From contig NC_057792.1 in NCBI RefSeq assembly GCF_014905175.1, positions 14,762,963 to 14,826,962 on the forward strand: 64,000 bases of DNA, in the 5' to 3' direction. The stretch's first letter is position 1. Every line of letters starts with the position of its first letter. Of the stretch, positions 23,446 through 37,157 are shown piece by piece. The position numbers and the translations under genes are program-made. The notes under the pieces were generated by a model. The model was not told where the DNA came from. It ran no database searches and was given only the letters and a program-made list of their open reading frames with translations. This DNA is from Aphidius gifuensis. Lineage: Eukaryota > Arthropoda > Insecta > Hymenoptera > Braconidae.

Positions 23446-26400
23446 TGTTGTTGTTTTTTTTTTTTTTTTTTTTTTCAAATATACTATGTATTCGATGGTT
23501 ACTGATACAATGCAATTTTATATCTGTATAATGACATCGTCATTCGAGTCAATTTATATATTCCAATTCAGTGTTTGAACAATTTATATTTACTTATCTG
23601 ATAATCAATATTTTAACAATAAATTATGCGGCTGAAAAAAAAAATAAACACTATTTATTTTTTAACATATTTTTTCCTCGTACGATAAATATCTGTTTCA
23701 CTTGAAGTATTGCATAAAAATATATAAAAATATACCTGATGATTATTATTATTGCGTAAACAATGTAAAATTATATGAAAACAATTTTAATAAATCAAAG
23801 ATAAACAATGAAATTTAACATAAACACAATGAATAATTTTCAATTTTAACTTGAGTGTTTGATTTTTCATTTTATATTTTTCTCTCTTCGTGTAGATGTA
23901 GATAAAAATAAAAAAACATTTATTTTATTTCTGATATTTCATGATAAATATATTGATTAATCTTTATTTAACTATCATTATTTCAATTATATACAAGGCA
24001 AATTGTGTTAACTACCACATGGTAGTGGGTAGTACTAGAATTATAAAAATTAATTTATTAAAATAAAAAAAAAAAGTAGGTAGTGCATGTGAAGTTGTCA
24101 TTTGAACTGGATGCCGATTGGTCAAACAATATGATGAATTAAATGATCACGTACATAGTCACACATTCAATTTTCTAAAAATATAAATTAATCATTTTAA
24201 AATGACGTAAAAATAATGAAAAAAATAATACATAATATTATTTAAAATTTATTTTTTGTCCAAATAATTTTATCAGTTTAAAATGATAAATAAATAAACG
24301 TAATGATAATTTTTAACTACTTAAAAACACTTTGTTTTTCAAATTTTTCCTCATTGTTTTTCAGAATATATAATTTAATTTGAATATTTATTTAATTTGA
24401 TGTATAAATTTATTTTGTTTATTATTTTTTCAATAAAAATTAAATATTTTCAAGTGAAATAACACAATTGTCATTTGAATTTTGTTGATTTGACTTGCAA
24501 TAATTATTGTTGTTATGACTTGCGATACAAAAAACAAAATTATGTTTTTTTTGTTCGAATAATAATTTTGTTAATATAAGTTATAAATAATGATGTCTAA
24601 TTATGTCTTGGTTAGCCAGAGGGTATGGTCAAGATGATGATTGATCATCACAAGTACACTCACATCTATCAAAGATGAATTTTTAAGATGAAAAAACATA
24701 AGCCTTGCTATTAAAAAAAAAAAGGGTCAAAAACACTTTCAAAACAATTATTAAACTAGATTTAGCTGTTTTTTTTTTTGCTTTTCTTTCAATATTTCAA
24801 TTTTAAGTGATTAAAAAAATTATACTTTACGCGTTTGTAATCATAACTGTTTTACAAAGCTGTTATACAACTACTACTTATAAATACTCAATTTTTTTAT
24901 CATTAAAATATTTGCATAAATATCAAGTGTAGATATTTTACTGTACAAAGAACAGTTTATTTAAACAATTGTTTTCCCCGAAGTTATTTATCTAACGTTA
25001 TTTAGTTTCAATTTAAAACATTGTTCATTTAAATAGAAAAAAAAAATAACTATATTATCACTGTTATTACTAACTTATTAGTAACAATAACAAACTATTA
25101 AAATTTTGATTTAAAAGACAAAATATTTAGTGATACTATCAAGTTGAATATTTAAATGTTAAAAAAGAAAAAAAAAAAAATTGACTTATATAAAAGAATC
25201 GATTCCAACGAATTGATTGGAATGATATATAGAAATTGCTTAGTCATATTTTCGATTAGACCATCAAAGTCCGATACAAACACATAACAATATAATTTTT
25301 AAAATAAATCTATTTCTCTAACAATAAATATAAAAAATAAAAAAAAATATTATATTTCAATATATATTTTTATTGTCCAAGAAACTTTGAATTATCTGAC
25401 TCATTCAATATCAATGAAGCCATTTCAAATTGTTTTCTATTCAAAGTGTTTTTTTTTTTTTAACCGTATCATCAATTTGAATTAGCAATTTAGATACCTA
25501 TAATGATAAAAAAAAATGAAAAAAATATATCCTTTTTTTTCTTCATTCAATAAAAATAATGATTTCTTCATTCTTTCATAAACAAGGGTATTAAACAATG
25601 TAAGCGAAATAAAAATATTTATAAAAAAATAAAAATATATTATTAACACACAAAAGATTTATTTTTTTTTTTCTTTTTTTTTATATATTTTTAATGTTTT
25701 TATGACGTAGAACAGCCCAAGACCAAAAAAAAAAAAAAAAATTTATTTTTATTATTTTAACGTCATATATTTTGAAATACAAGTTGCAACCACAATGAAA
25801 TAAAAAAATTAAAAATAAATATATATAAAAATAAAGAAAGGGATGAATTTTGCACGCGCGGCTTACTGAGAAATAACAAGGAAGTTTAGCGAGAGACGTA
25901 ATGAAGACCTTAAGGCGCCGCGCCTCAACAATAATTACAGGGAGGGCCAATTCTTACAACCATCAAATGTCTTAAATGTTAAACGTTATATGCTAGCAAG
26001 TTGAGTTTAAGTATTTTTCGCCTCGACAATTGCAATTGAGATGTTAAATATTTTTTAAAAAGAAAAAAAAAAAAAACACCAACAACAACAACAACAACAA
26101 TAATCTCAGTAGCTTATATATATTTTCTTTCAATTCACCGATATTTTAAAATAAATTATTTCAACACTTTTAAACAATAAAAAATTTAAATTACACACAA
26201 ATTTATATATTTTATTTTTCAAAAAAAAAATCATAAAATAATAATTTTATATGTAAAATACAAATTATTATTATTTATATTAAAAAAAAAAAATTTTTTT
26301 TTTTTCATTTTATTGATATAAAAAATAAACAACAACAAAAATTTATATCACAGTAGAAAAAATTCAAGTAAATCAGTGAATTCTGAATAATATAAAAAAT

Positions 26401-29400
26401 ATACAAGTAAAAATTTGTGCAAAAAAAAAAAAATATATATGTATAAAAATCACAAAACCATAACGAAAAACAATAAAATAAAATTCATTGGTCAAATTTT
26501 ATTATCTTAAAGTAGAATATATATTATTTTTATGTTTTTTTTTTTTTTATTTTTCTTAAACTCTTGGTGTAGTGAATAAAAATATATATAAAAAACCTTG
26601 AGAGGTCTGCATTTTGCGATGCGGTATGTAACAAATTTTACGAGCACAAAACCGATGCGAATCTTGAAATAACCATCAAGAATATATGTATGTATCTGTG
26701 TTTTGTGTCTCAATCACCCAGCAATTTGCCAACTGATGAAATACATTTTACGACATTATTATTATCACACCGATATAATAATTTGTTGTTGTTGAAATAA
26801 GTACCCTGGCTTTATAAAGATGTAAAAGTGCGCAACTTGTATAGGCAAATTCTCTCCTCCTCGATGTTTTTTTACTTCCAAAAAATAAAATAATAATTAT
26901 ATTTCATAAAAAATAAATAAATAAATAAAATAATAATAATGTATTGTATATTAAATAAAAATATAAAATTGGATGTGTAAAATATGATATGAAAAAGTTA
27001 TGGGAGGTGCAATAAGGAATATGAATATACAAGTAATATCAATTCAAGCACGTAATTCACTTCGAAAAGCATATAGATTGTTATAGTCATGTAGGTGTGA
27101 ATAAAAAAACAAGAAAAAAAAAAAAAATATGAACGATCAAAGATTAAGATATAGAGTCGATTTACTGTGTTGAGTGTTGCGGTGTAAGATGAAAGGAGAA
27201 TGTTGGTGATGCACAAACTTGTACCTTGTTAGACTTTGTTCTGCTTGTATTTTCTGTTGTAAAATATATAAACTGACTGGCACCCCCTTGAGGTAACATC
27301 AATTTGTTACCAGCACAACCTTTTTTTTCCATTCAATATTTAACAGCATCACAACTGCAATCATCAAATAATAACAAATCAAGCCACGACAACAGGCATA
27401 ATGAAATTTTTAATTTTTTTTTTTTTTCATTTTATTTTTTTTTAAATACGCAGTCATAATAAGAGTTGAAGTTTTTAATCTAAATTGATGAGTTGAAAAG
27501 AGAGTATATTATAAATTGGTAAAAATTTTATTCTATGAAAAATTAAGTACTACTTGTATGTGTGGAAAAAAAAACAAGTGGAGACAAAAGTTTGTCAATT
27601 TTATTTCAAATTTTTTGACTCAATAATTTTTTATTTTTTAGGATAGTATATATTTAAATAATTTTACAAATTAAATGAATAATTTTATCATTATCTGATA
27701 ATTATCATACGTTAAAGAAATATTTTTAAAAAAAACTGATGATGGAAATAAAAAATTAAACTATATTGAGCAAAATTACCAAGCACGAATATAATTGCTC
27801 AAATGAGACGTTTTATTTACGCCTTTTTTTCCACCGTTACTGGCGATTATTGTATACCAATCATTTTTAATTTTTTATTTTTAATATCAATGACGATCGA
27901 CACGCTCGATATTATTAATATCTATAAAGTCGCATGTGTGTGGTCAAAAAAAAAAACACTTGTTTAACTCTCTCTTCATTTTTTTTAAATTTATATTTAA
28001 CCATTTATTATATGCATATGCCAACGAAAATGTATTCATTCTTTTTTTTTCTTTTTCATTTTTATTGATACATTCTGTCTGTGTGATTAAGGAACTTTAT
28101 TGATTGCATACATGCAATCATAATTTTTTTTTTTTTTAAATTTCAAGTATATGTTTTCATTGAACTTGAATAAAATCAATGAAAAAAAATAAAAATTTTT
28201 AAGTAAAAAAAAAATTTAATAACTGTTCGATTTTGCAAATTAAATGATATATTATTTTGAGAAAAAAAATAAATAATATCATGCCATTTGATTGACGAAT
28301 AAATTACATATAAATATATTTATAAAATGATTAGTTAATAAAATCAAAAAGGCCTATATCCAAAAAAAAATTCCTCGAAAAAAAAAATTGAAAAAAAACT
28401 TTCAATCCATATAAAATTTCAGTTTTTCTATTGTAAAAAAAAATAAAAAATCCTTAAAATTAGCAAGGACTAAATCCATGGCTTCAGATAAAATAGTAAA
28501 TTAAATTTTTATATTCATTAATTTTTTTTTTCCCAAATCAAAATGACAATGACGAAAAAAAAAAAAAGAAAATTATAAAAACGAGCTTTTTTTTTGTTCT
28601 GTTGATGCGGCCGGCTAGACTTTTTTTTGTTTATTAACAAGACAAGTATATATATACTTGTATAATTAAATATCATGTAATTTAAACAATATCTCATGAT
28701 AATAAAATAATAATTATACATACATGCTAAATTCCATGACGCGTCAAAGCAAGGGTCTTCCGGGAATATCATGAGGATGTTATAGTGAGCCATGTGGCAG
28801 TTACATGTCATATATATAGGGTTGAATACCACTCGAGGTATCATCCCTCTCACAGTATAAACTCATACAATTCCCCTACTATTTTATATTTGTCTTTCTC
28901 TTTCTCCCTTAGAACCGGGTACCAGTAGCAATGCGTCGAGGCGCGCGTGAATCAGTGCCCAAGGTGATAATAAATCTCTTCCCCGATGGAATCCCAAAAT
29001 ACATATATATATACATTGTCACACAGTGCTTTATATATATGTATAAACTATCTTTGTCATACAGCTAAACCACATTCCCCTCTGCACCTTCACTTTCATC
29101 CCCCTTCTCTGTTTCAACATCCCCAAAAGCATCATAAAGCCTGGCGAACAAGTGTTATAGTATGGCTTATAAGTGAATGCCTGCCGCCACTAATCGGAAA
29201 ATACGAGCGCGATTGTCGCCGTTGAGGGTCCCCAGAATGTTCACTTTATTTTTATATTTATTATTATCATTTTTTTTTTTTTTTTTCAAATTTCTCTTCA
29301 TTCAAAGTATATACCACTAAAAAAAAAAAAAAATTCACAATTTTTATGGTCAAATTTGTAACTTTAAATTGAAGTCTAACCCTCGTGACATTAAATTTTA

Positions 29401-32400
29401 CATTCATTTTTTTTTCTATTTTTTTATTTTTGTGGTTCATGAAATTTAATGAAAAGAGTTTTCTATTTTATATTTTTTTATTTTATGTGCGTTGAATATT
29501 TATATGAATTTTTTTTTTTTATTATTAATTTTTTAATATAGATGTAATTGTATATATTTTTTTTTTGATGAAGTTAATTGGATTTTTTTTAATTTTAATT
29601 TATTTATTTGATAAAATAATAAGATCAGTTAATTTTTGGGGATGATGTAGTGTAGATGACATGTACATGCGCGTATTTAGATTTACTAGAAAAAATAAAA
29701 TTATCAAAGACATATATATGGAGGTGGAATATAATGTTGAAGGTTTTGGGCTTAGCACCCTCGTATTCCAAGTACCACGTAAGCTCGTTGGGGTTGATTT
29801 GCTAAGCTCGCTAACAAATAGATGTTTTCAACCCTCATTCGCTTACTCTCTGATGCTAGTAGAAAAAAAATAAATAAATAAATAAAAAGTTGTGATGTTG
29901 TCTCTCTGTGCAAATATATTTTATCTTAGTCTCCCTCTCTCTTTTTCACTAAATTTATATATCTATTGTCTTGTTTTACACGGGGTGAAATCACAGCTCA
30001 TGTATATACCATATATATATATTGTAAAACAAATTACACGCGGATCATGGTCACAAGCTCTTTGACTCTCAATTCGACATACTCGACGTTGCCCATTAAC
30101 ATGGATCTACACTGATCGTTTCAAAAGGATTTACCTAATAGAACTTGCTAAATTGCTAATATTTTTATTTATTTTTTTATTACTAAACAATAGCCAATTG
30201 TTTATTTAATTTTTTTATTCATTTTTTTACATTTAAAAATATTAAAAAATACATTTATAAGCGAAGAATAAAGACTTATTATTAAAATATAAATTAATTA
30301 TAATATAAATGTCATAGTTTCATGATTTAATTTATTAACTTTCTAATTTCACTTAAATATTTTCAATAAACTCAACAAATTATAATATTAATAATATATA
30401 TTTTATTTTTTTTTAAATTTCATTTTAACTGTTTTATGATTTATTGAGAAATAAATTCTCCAACTTTTAATTCAATCTTGTAAAAACAATCTTTTTATAA
30501 AAATTATTAATTTTTTTTTTTTGCTTTTTTAATAAAATGTTATTTTTCCTTCAACGCGCACACGATCATATTGTATATAATATACACGTTATATTGTGGG
30601 TCTCTAACCTCTGTCTATATTTACAGCCGTTGTGCCAATTATGAACACGCAATATGACTCTATTATACCGTTGAGCACGCATGAATTTTAGACCTGCTAA
30701 TCGATAAACTCATTTATCAAAAAAAAAATGAGCTGAAAAAAAAGAAAATAAATGTCTTGAGGCAATTTTTTTTTCATATTCTTATCAAAGTGGAAATTTT
30801 CAAGACAATTTTATGTGTGAATCATTTTTTAAATTTAATTTTAACAAATATTATGAAATATAAATGACGAGTGATTTTTTTTTTAATTTTTTTTTTAGTA
30901 AATGATGTAGACCAGTAACACAGTGCAATTAGCCACGACACGAACTCGCTTCGGTAATTAGCAATCGAATTAATTAGACTATTATCTCCAACGCGGTCAA
31001 AGCGAGTGACATGATATATTAATGACTCCAGAGTCCATGCTTAATTATTATTTCATCATTCAATATTTAAAATTGTTAAGAGACTTTCAAAAAAAAAAGG
31101 TAATTATTATTTATTTGTGATAAGTTGAACTGTATTTGCCAGACAAGATAAAATAAATTGTTTAGACTATGCTTAAAATTCATTTGATTTATGTGATTTC
31201 TTTATTCTTTGTCTTTGAATAATTATACTTTAATTATTTCAATTGTTATTAATTCATTTTATAATATTTATTTATTGTTGAAGAATCTATTTTATTATTT
31301 TTTTTTTTAAATATATATTTATTATTTATAAGGTGTAATTTAATATAGAATAAAAATATATTCACAACCCTCAAAAGAAGGCGAAATTTTTTCGGCTTGT
31401 GGATATTCAACTTGTGAAAATCCCAACATATTGCAAGCAATAAGGGGACATATACTCGTGACAGGACACAAGTTTTATTTCTTTTTTTCATGGTGGTTTC
31501 CTCATAAATAAAAATAACCATCTCTGGACCCACCTTCCTTCATAGCAATATAATTTTTTTTTTTTTTTTTTATTCTCCCCATTCTTTCTCTTATTTTTTT
31601 ATTATTGTTTTTTTTTTTCGTTTATTTTTTTGTCGTCATGATGTAGTATATATTCTCTTAATAAAAAAAATTATATATAACACTCCCACACTGACATGAT
31701 AAATTAAAACATATAACAAAATTTTCTCAAACAAATTTTCATAATAAAATATAAAATTAAATTAAAACTAATTAACATTTATCAATATGAACAATTTAAT
31801 AAAAAATAATTGAGTAATTATTTAATATTTGTCATTTTTTATTTTTTATAAAATTGATAAAAAAATAAATAGTAAATTTACAATGTAAAAAATAGTTAAA
31901 CACTAAAATATAGAATAAAATAAATAAATTAAAGATAATAATCAAGGTAAATTTATGTATGTTATAGGTATAAATAAAATGTAACACTGTTAATATATCC
32001 TCACAGAGAAATCTAAAACACAAACGTAGTATAGATCTCACATATGAAAGTTGCATATGGCCAAGAACGATAACTCGCCCTGGTCCATGCGAGGGTTGAA
32101 TATAGTTTTACCATAAGCGCATGTATATATATAGATGAAACTTAACAGAGTGTAGGAGGTATTATGGGACCCTTGGGACTTTGCCCGCGGGCTACGCATT
32201 GAATCGACTGACTCTATAATATACAACTTTACAAAATAAAATACTTGCGGACCTGTATATTCACATACAAACCCCAAAAACAATATACATATATAGTTAT
32301 GCAACTCGCGTACAAATCTCAGTGAAACATCCCCAAATGTTGCTCTTTTTTTTTCTTACCCCATGTACTCTTTTTTTTTTTTTTTTTCCCCGACTCACAT

Positions 32401-32594
32401 ATAAAGGTTTACATTTCGTCTCGGGTTATTGCTAGCGTTTACTTTGAACTTTGCGTACAAGAAATATCGAAAAGTATATATATAAAAAGCGGATGTTAAA
32501 GTGGAGAATAACACCTCCTGGGAATTGACCTCTATACTCTGGTCAACCAAAAAAAAAAAGGTCCAGGGAATTTGCTAACTTTGCGAAAATATGT
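23446..32594. other. Long non-coding stretch, no recognised gene
   Basis: Nine kilobases of AT-rich DNA. Short frames are scattered but none has domain-like composition. GC-richer patches occur at 25850-25950, 28910-28960, 29060-29240, 29730-29850 and 32040-32260. At 30925-30985 several TAATTA/CAATTAG-type homeodomain core sites cluster. The last few hundred bases may hold the first exon and promoter of the HROB-like gene, which I could not identify. Confidence 0.45.
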
Positions 32595-32820
32595 TTGGGA
32601 TTTGTCCCATCGCACATCTCAAGGGTAAAAAAAAATCAAATAAAGAAAATTGAGCCAGAAAAATTCGTTTGTACATCATCATCATCATCATCTGGAGTAT
32701 CAGGAAATAAAAATAACACCTCAAATATTAAAGAATTATCAAATAGAAAAAAAAGAGTATTAGATATATTTGCATCAAATGATTCACAGGGATTAATAAT
32801 GAATATTGAAAAACACAATG

Positions 32821-32853
<33 letters not shown>

Positions 32854-33929
32854 CTAATCAAAATAACATAGCTAAATTACCATCACAAAAATTCCAAGCA
32901 ATAAAACGACAATTTCCAGGACCAGCAGGAATACTACCAGACAAACTTGATGTATCAACAAGAAATTTAAATTATCTTTATATTCATGATGCAAATGAGA
33001 CAAAAAATTTTACAACATTAAATGACAGTAGATCTAAAGATTTTTGTATACAAGATACAAAAGAATTATTTTCTCATGGTGCTTGGCAAATAATGATTAA
33101 TGATTTACCAAAAAATTTATTACAAAATCATAATATTATGTCAATAAAATTATCTAATGTTGAAAAAGTATCAATTCTTGCTTGTATTATAAAAAAAATT
33201 GATTATAATACAGAATCTCCTCGTGTTATATTAAAAGACATAAGTGATACTATTGAAGGACTCATGAGTCGTGAAGTACCAATTAAATTTCCAAATATAT
33301 TACAACCTGGTGTTGTTATTATATTAAAAGATGCCAATTGTTTTACATTTAAAGGAAAAAATTGGAGAAAAAATAAGCTACTTATGATAACAACAAAATC
33401 ATTAATTGGCATTTATGGTAAAAATTCAAGACTTGTTTCAACACCAATTCTTGATGAAATATTAAAATATAATAATATTATTAATGATAATGGTGATGAT
33501 AATGATAGTATTGAAAATATATTTAATGAAGATGAGATAAATATTGAAGAAGATAATAAATTTATAAATGCAAATCCTAGAATAACATTAACAGTAAATC
33601 AAAATATCATAAATAAATGTAATAAAAATTTACAAGATAAATTTAATGATAATTTAAGAAAACCAAAAAAATGTATTACTAAAAATTGTGATAATATTTG
33701 TAATTTTGAATGTAATATTGATGATTTACAAATTATACAAAATTCTAATGATAAAAATTTATCTGATAATTTGAATCAATCAAATAATAAAAATACATCA
33801 AAATCAATAGTGAATAATTGGTCATCAAGTTTTTCAAATGATTTTTTTTTGAATAATGAATCTGATGATGAAATATTCACTCAAATTGATATTGATGCTA
33901 TAGCAGAAGCATACAACTCTAAAAAGTGA
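32595..33929 (+). CDS. HROB-like homologous recombination OB-fold protein (5' end uncertain)
   Basis: A 444-codon open frame to the TGA at 33929. Residues 107-115 read FPGPAGILP, the signature of HROB (C17orf53/MCM8IP), followed near 161-165 by HGAWQ and then an OB-fold-like domain (about 185-285) containing LQPGVVIILKDANCFTF and a KLLMITTKSLIGIYG strand. In animals HROB loads the MCM8-MCM9 helicase for DNA synthesis during homologous recombination. The N-terminal part is low complexity (Ser run, ten Gln at 77-86); the C-terminal part is acidic and Asn-rich, ending DEIFTQIDIDAIAEAY. No ATG opens the frame: it begins at TTG, and the first in-frame ATG is at 32799. A plausible acceptor (CATCTCAAG, ending 32623) suggests a missing 5' exon. 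An AATAAA lies at 33970. Codons are strongly A/T-ending, like the next gene. Confidence 0.85.
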
Positions 33930-33969
33930 CTAAATTATTTAATTTTTTTTTTGTTCTTTATTAATCTTT

Positions 33970-33975
33970 AATAAA
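33970..33975 (+). terminator. Polyadenylation signal of the HROB-like gene
   Basis: AATAAA 41 bases after the stop codon, the right distance for a short 3' UTR. Confidence 0.55.
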
Positions 33976-34658
33976 CTCTATTAGGCGCATCGTCAAATAT
34001 TATTTGTAAATTAATTTTTTGTCTAATTGAAAATTTCATTTTTTTTTTTGTTTTTTTGTTATTTACACGACATGATGAAAAAAAAGAGGAAGAGAAGAAA
34101 AAGAGTAGGTATAGATAGAAAAATCACAAATACAAGAGGAGAAATTTATAATTTTCAAATGATGCTGTAAAAAATAATAATTATAAAAATTAAAAAAAAT
34201 AAATAAACAATTTATTATAAATAAACAATATTTTATAATAATGATAAATTGACATTTCCTATTTTTTAACTATAATTAACATGTGTGTATGTTTGTAGCA
34301 GATCATGTAATGATCACGTGATGACGTTTAAAAGTATATTTTCAAATGGTTTTTTTTTTTTTTGTGTATAGTCAATTGTCTAAATTTTCATTGGTTAGCC
34401 GATGATGACCGAATTTTTCCGATTATTTACTTTTCAAGTTTTCTCAGCTAACATTTTCTCTTCTATTGTTTTACCTTGTGTGATATGGTCGTCGACATAG
34501 TTAATGCATAATACACTCAGTATAAAATAAAGAAAATTTGTATCTTTGTTAATCATATTGATAAATTATAAATATTTATATAATTTAAGTGATCAATTAT
34601 TATCAACAAATAGGTAAGTCAAATAAATAACAATAATTTTATTATTTAATTTTTTTTT

Positions 34659-35034
34659 CATTATTTTAACATTTTCTTTGTCTTCAACGCGTGGTGATGA
34701 ATAGCATCATTTTCATTAATATTGTACAATTAATGCATTATTCTTGTTGTTTTTTAATTATAATAATAATAATATATTATTAGTTTTTCCGTATTATTTA
34801 TTTAAATTTTTTTATTTGTAAATCTTTTGATATAATTATTTATTGTATAATTATACAATTTGAATTCTAATTTTCACGTTTTTCATTATTTTAACGTTTT
34901 CTTTGTCTCCAACGCGTGGTGTAATAAATAGCATCATTTTCATTTATTGTACAATTGATAATAATAATAATAATAATAATATATTATTAGTTTTTTCGTA
35001 TTATTTATTTGAATTTTTTTATTTGTAATTCGTA
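34659..35034 (+). repeat. Tandem duplication, about 225-bp offset
   Basis: Copy 1 (34659-34826) and copy 2 (34884-35034) share CATTATTTTAAC, TTTTCTTTGTCT, CAACGCGTGGTG, ATAGCATCATTTTCATT, TTGTACAATT, a (TAA)n tract and TATTATTAGTTTTT in the same order. The (TAA)n part differs in length. It lies in the same spacer as another duplication (36031-36818). Confidence 0.8.
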
Positions 35035-35759
35035 ATTTATAATTTAATAATTGTATTTTGATAATTTTCGGAGTAGTTTTCGTATAACGTAAGAGGCTAG
35101 GTGAAAGAGGAGGAAGAGGAGGAGAGAGGAGTAAATATACGTTAAATAAGATAGCAGGGAAAAAGGGGGGAGGCGGAGTATAGATATACGCGGAAAAAAG
35201 TAAGAAATAAGAAGGAAAAAAGAGTTTGTACATGTTTTGTAAATATACTTTTTAGACTTTTTTTTGTTCCCTTTGTCTGTTCTCTCTCCCCTTTATATGT
35301 TATTATATTTAAGTATTTTTTTTTTTTTTTCTTTTGAATTTTTATTTCACACTTTCTTCAATAGATGGCATTCATGTCAGTTTTTTTTTTTTTTTCAAGA
35401 CGCCATGTTGGTAAAAAAATTCAAATGACGTTTTAGGAAAACAAAGTTGTTGCTATGTGCTAAGTGACAACGACATCATTATTTATATACGAATCTTGAT
35501 TTTATAAGTGAAAATTAGCTTCTACTCTTTTCTTTAAAATAGTATAGCATTTAATTTAAAAAATCTCACACATTTGTATATACATATAAACATTTTAGAG
35601 TAAATATATATTTTTTTTTCGTTATTTATAGGGTAAAAATTCAATGTTTGCGTAGAATGAATTAGTACAAAATATTCTGATTATCTAAGATCTAATGATT
35701 CCAAGTTGATAAAAAAAATATGAATAATAAAAAAATATTATAGGCGTCATTTTTCAAAC

Positions 35760-36018
35760 TTAGCGCCTCATTTTTTAATTTACTGGAATCTGATTGGTGT
35801 ATCAGATTAATCACGTGCATGTTGTATAAATTGATATAAGTAGGTGGCGCTAATTGCATATACATATGTAATAATAACAACATTTTATATCTGTCAAAAA
35901 ATATCAATGCCCATAACCTTCAAATGTTAATAACACCACATGATGACATGTCATTGGAATAGGCATATAGCATATAGAAACAACTGAGGTGGCTGCTTGC
36001 GGCCGGCGAGGGCGCTAG
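35760..36018. promoter_or_regulatory. Three CTCF-core-like sites upstream of the USP-Fanzor leader
   Basis: AGGTGGCGCTA at 35842-35852 matches the Drosophila CTCF core; GAGGGCGCTAG at 36008-36018 is close to it; TTAGCGCCTCA at 35760-35770 is a weaker inverted match. They lie 140-400 bp before the first leader exon of the downstream locus. Confidence 0.35.
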
Positions 36019-36030
36019 TGGGTACAAAAA

Positions 36031-36818
36031 AGAAAGAGCAAGGATTAAGAGGAGGAGGAGGAGGAGGATAGATATAGATAGATAAATAGCAAGGGAGGAG
36101 GAAAAGGAGGAGAAAAAAGCATATAATTGAGTTTTTATTTATTTATTTGACATTTTTCAGACTTTAACGCAGTAGTTTTTGAAGAATCATTTGTTGTAAT
36201 CGTTCAGCTGCGTTATTGAAAATCTGTTTAACCATCAAGTGTCGTTGATTCAACATCATTATCGTCATCATCAACGCGGTTTTCAACAGATTAATCATCA
36301 TTCTCTATGACTGAATGGTAAGTTGAATTTTTATTTTTTTATTTTTAACAACTGTTTGATATTTAAAATTTCCATTTAATTATCAAATTTATATAAACAT
36401 AATTTAATGTATAAAATGTATAATGGTATAAAAAAAGAAAGTGCAAGAGATAAGAGGAGGAGGATAAGAGGAAAAGAGCATACAATTGAATTTTTGTGTA
36501 ATTTTTTTTTTTCCTGATTACAATAAAATAAATAATGTATTTATTTGACTTTTTCCAGATTTCAACGAAGTTATTGAAAAATTGTTTGTTGTCATCATTC
36601 AGTTGTTGAAAATCTGTTTAACCCTCAGTGCCGTTGATTCAACACCAACGTCATCAACATCATTATCACCGCGGGTTATAACAGATTAATCATCGTCCTC
36701 TCTAATTGAATAGTAAGTTGAATTTTTATTTTTTTATTTTTAACAACTATTTGATATTTAAAATTTCCATTTAAATATCAAATTTATATAAACATAATTT
36801 AATGTAAAAATTTTTTAT
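36031..36818 (+). repeat. Tandemly duplicated leader exon with splice signals
   Basis: Two copies of a roughly 390-bp unit. Each has a purine-rich tract, a pyrimidine stretch ending CAG, an exon-like body (36161-36317, 157 nt; 36559-36712, 154 nt) sharing GAAAATCTGTTTAACC and GTTGATTCAACA, a GTAAGTTGAATTTTT donor, and a near-identical following intron start. A third acceptor (TTTTACAG|ATACCC, exon from 36826) leads into the segment with the ATG at 37158. This looks like a spliced 5' UTR whose first exon has been duplicated; neither copy has a long open frame. Confidence 0.65.
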
Positions 36819-36845
36819 TTTACAGATACCCAATAAGAGAGGACA

Positions 36846-37125
36846 AATATCATCTGAAAATATCTGTAAATATCTGTAAATATCTGTAAATATCTGACAA
36901 AATATCTGACAAAATATCTGAAAATATCTGAAAATATCTGTGAATATCTGTAAATATCTGAAAATATCTGAAAATATCTGACAAAATATCTGTAAAAATA
37001 TCTATAAAAATATCTGAATAAATATCTGTATAAATATCTATAAAAATATCTGTAAAAATATCTGTAAAAATATCTATAAAAATATCTATAAAAATATCTG
37101 TAAAAAAAATATCTTTATAAATATA
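36846..37125 (+). repeat. 23-unit TATCTG tandem array in the leader of the USP-Fanzor gene
   Basis: TATCTG (sometimes TATCTA or TATCTT) recurs 23 times at 10-13 bp intervals, separated by A-rich linkers such as AAAA, TAAA or ACAAAA. It ends 33 bp before the ATG at 37158 and starts 20 bp after a putative splice acceptor, so it would be in the mature 5' UTR. No reading frame stays open across it. Confidence 0.9.
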
Positions 37126-37157
37126 TTTATTTGATCAATTAAAAATATATATATAAA

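Larger units (their letters stand above)
33930..36030. other. Spacer between HROB-like and USP-Fanzor genes
   Basis: After the HROB 3' end this holds a perfect TCACGTGA E-box at about 34314-34321, a tandemly duplicated block (34659-35034), purine-rich GAGGA tracts at about 34083 and 35100, and three CTCF-core-like sites just upstream of the next gene. No coding sequence was recognised. Confidence 0.5.

Noticed and set aside
36846..37125. CRISPR-like array
   Set aside because: Units are only 10-13 bp with A-rich linkers and no unique spacers; this is a simple tandem repeat.
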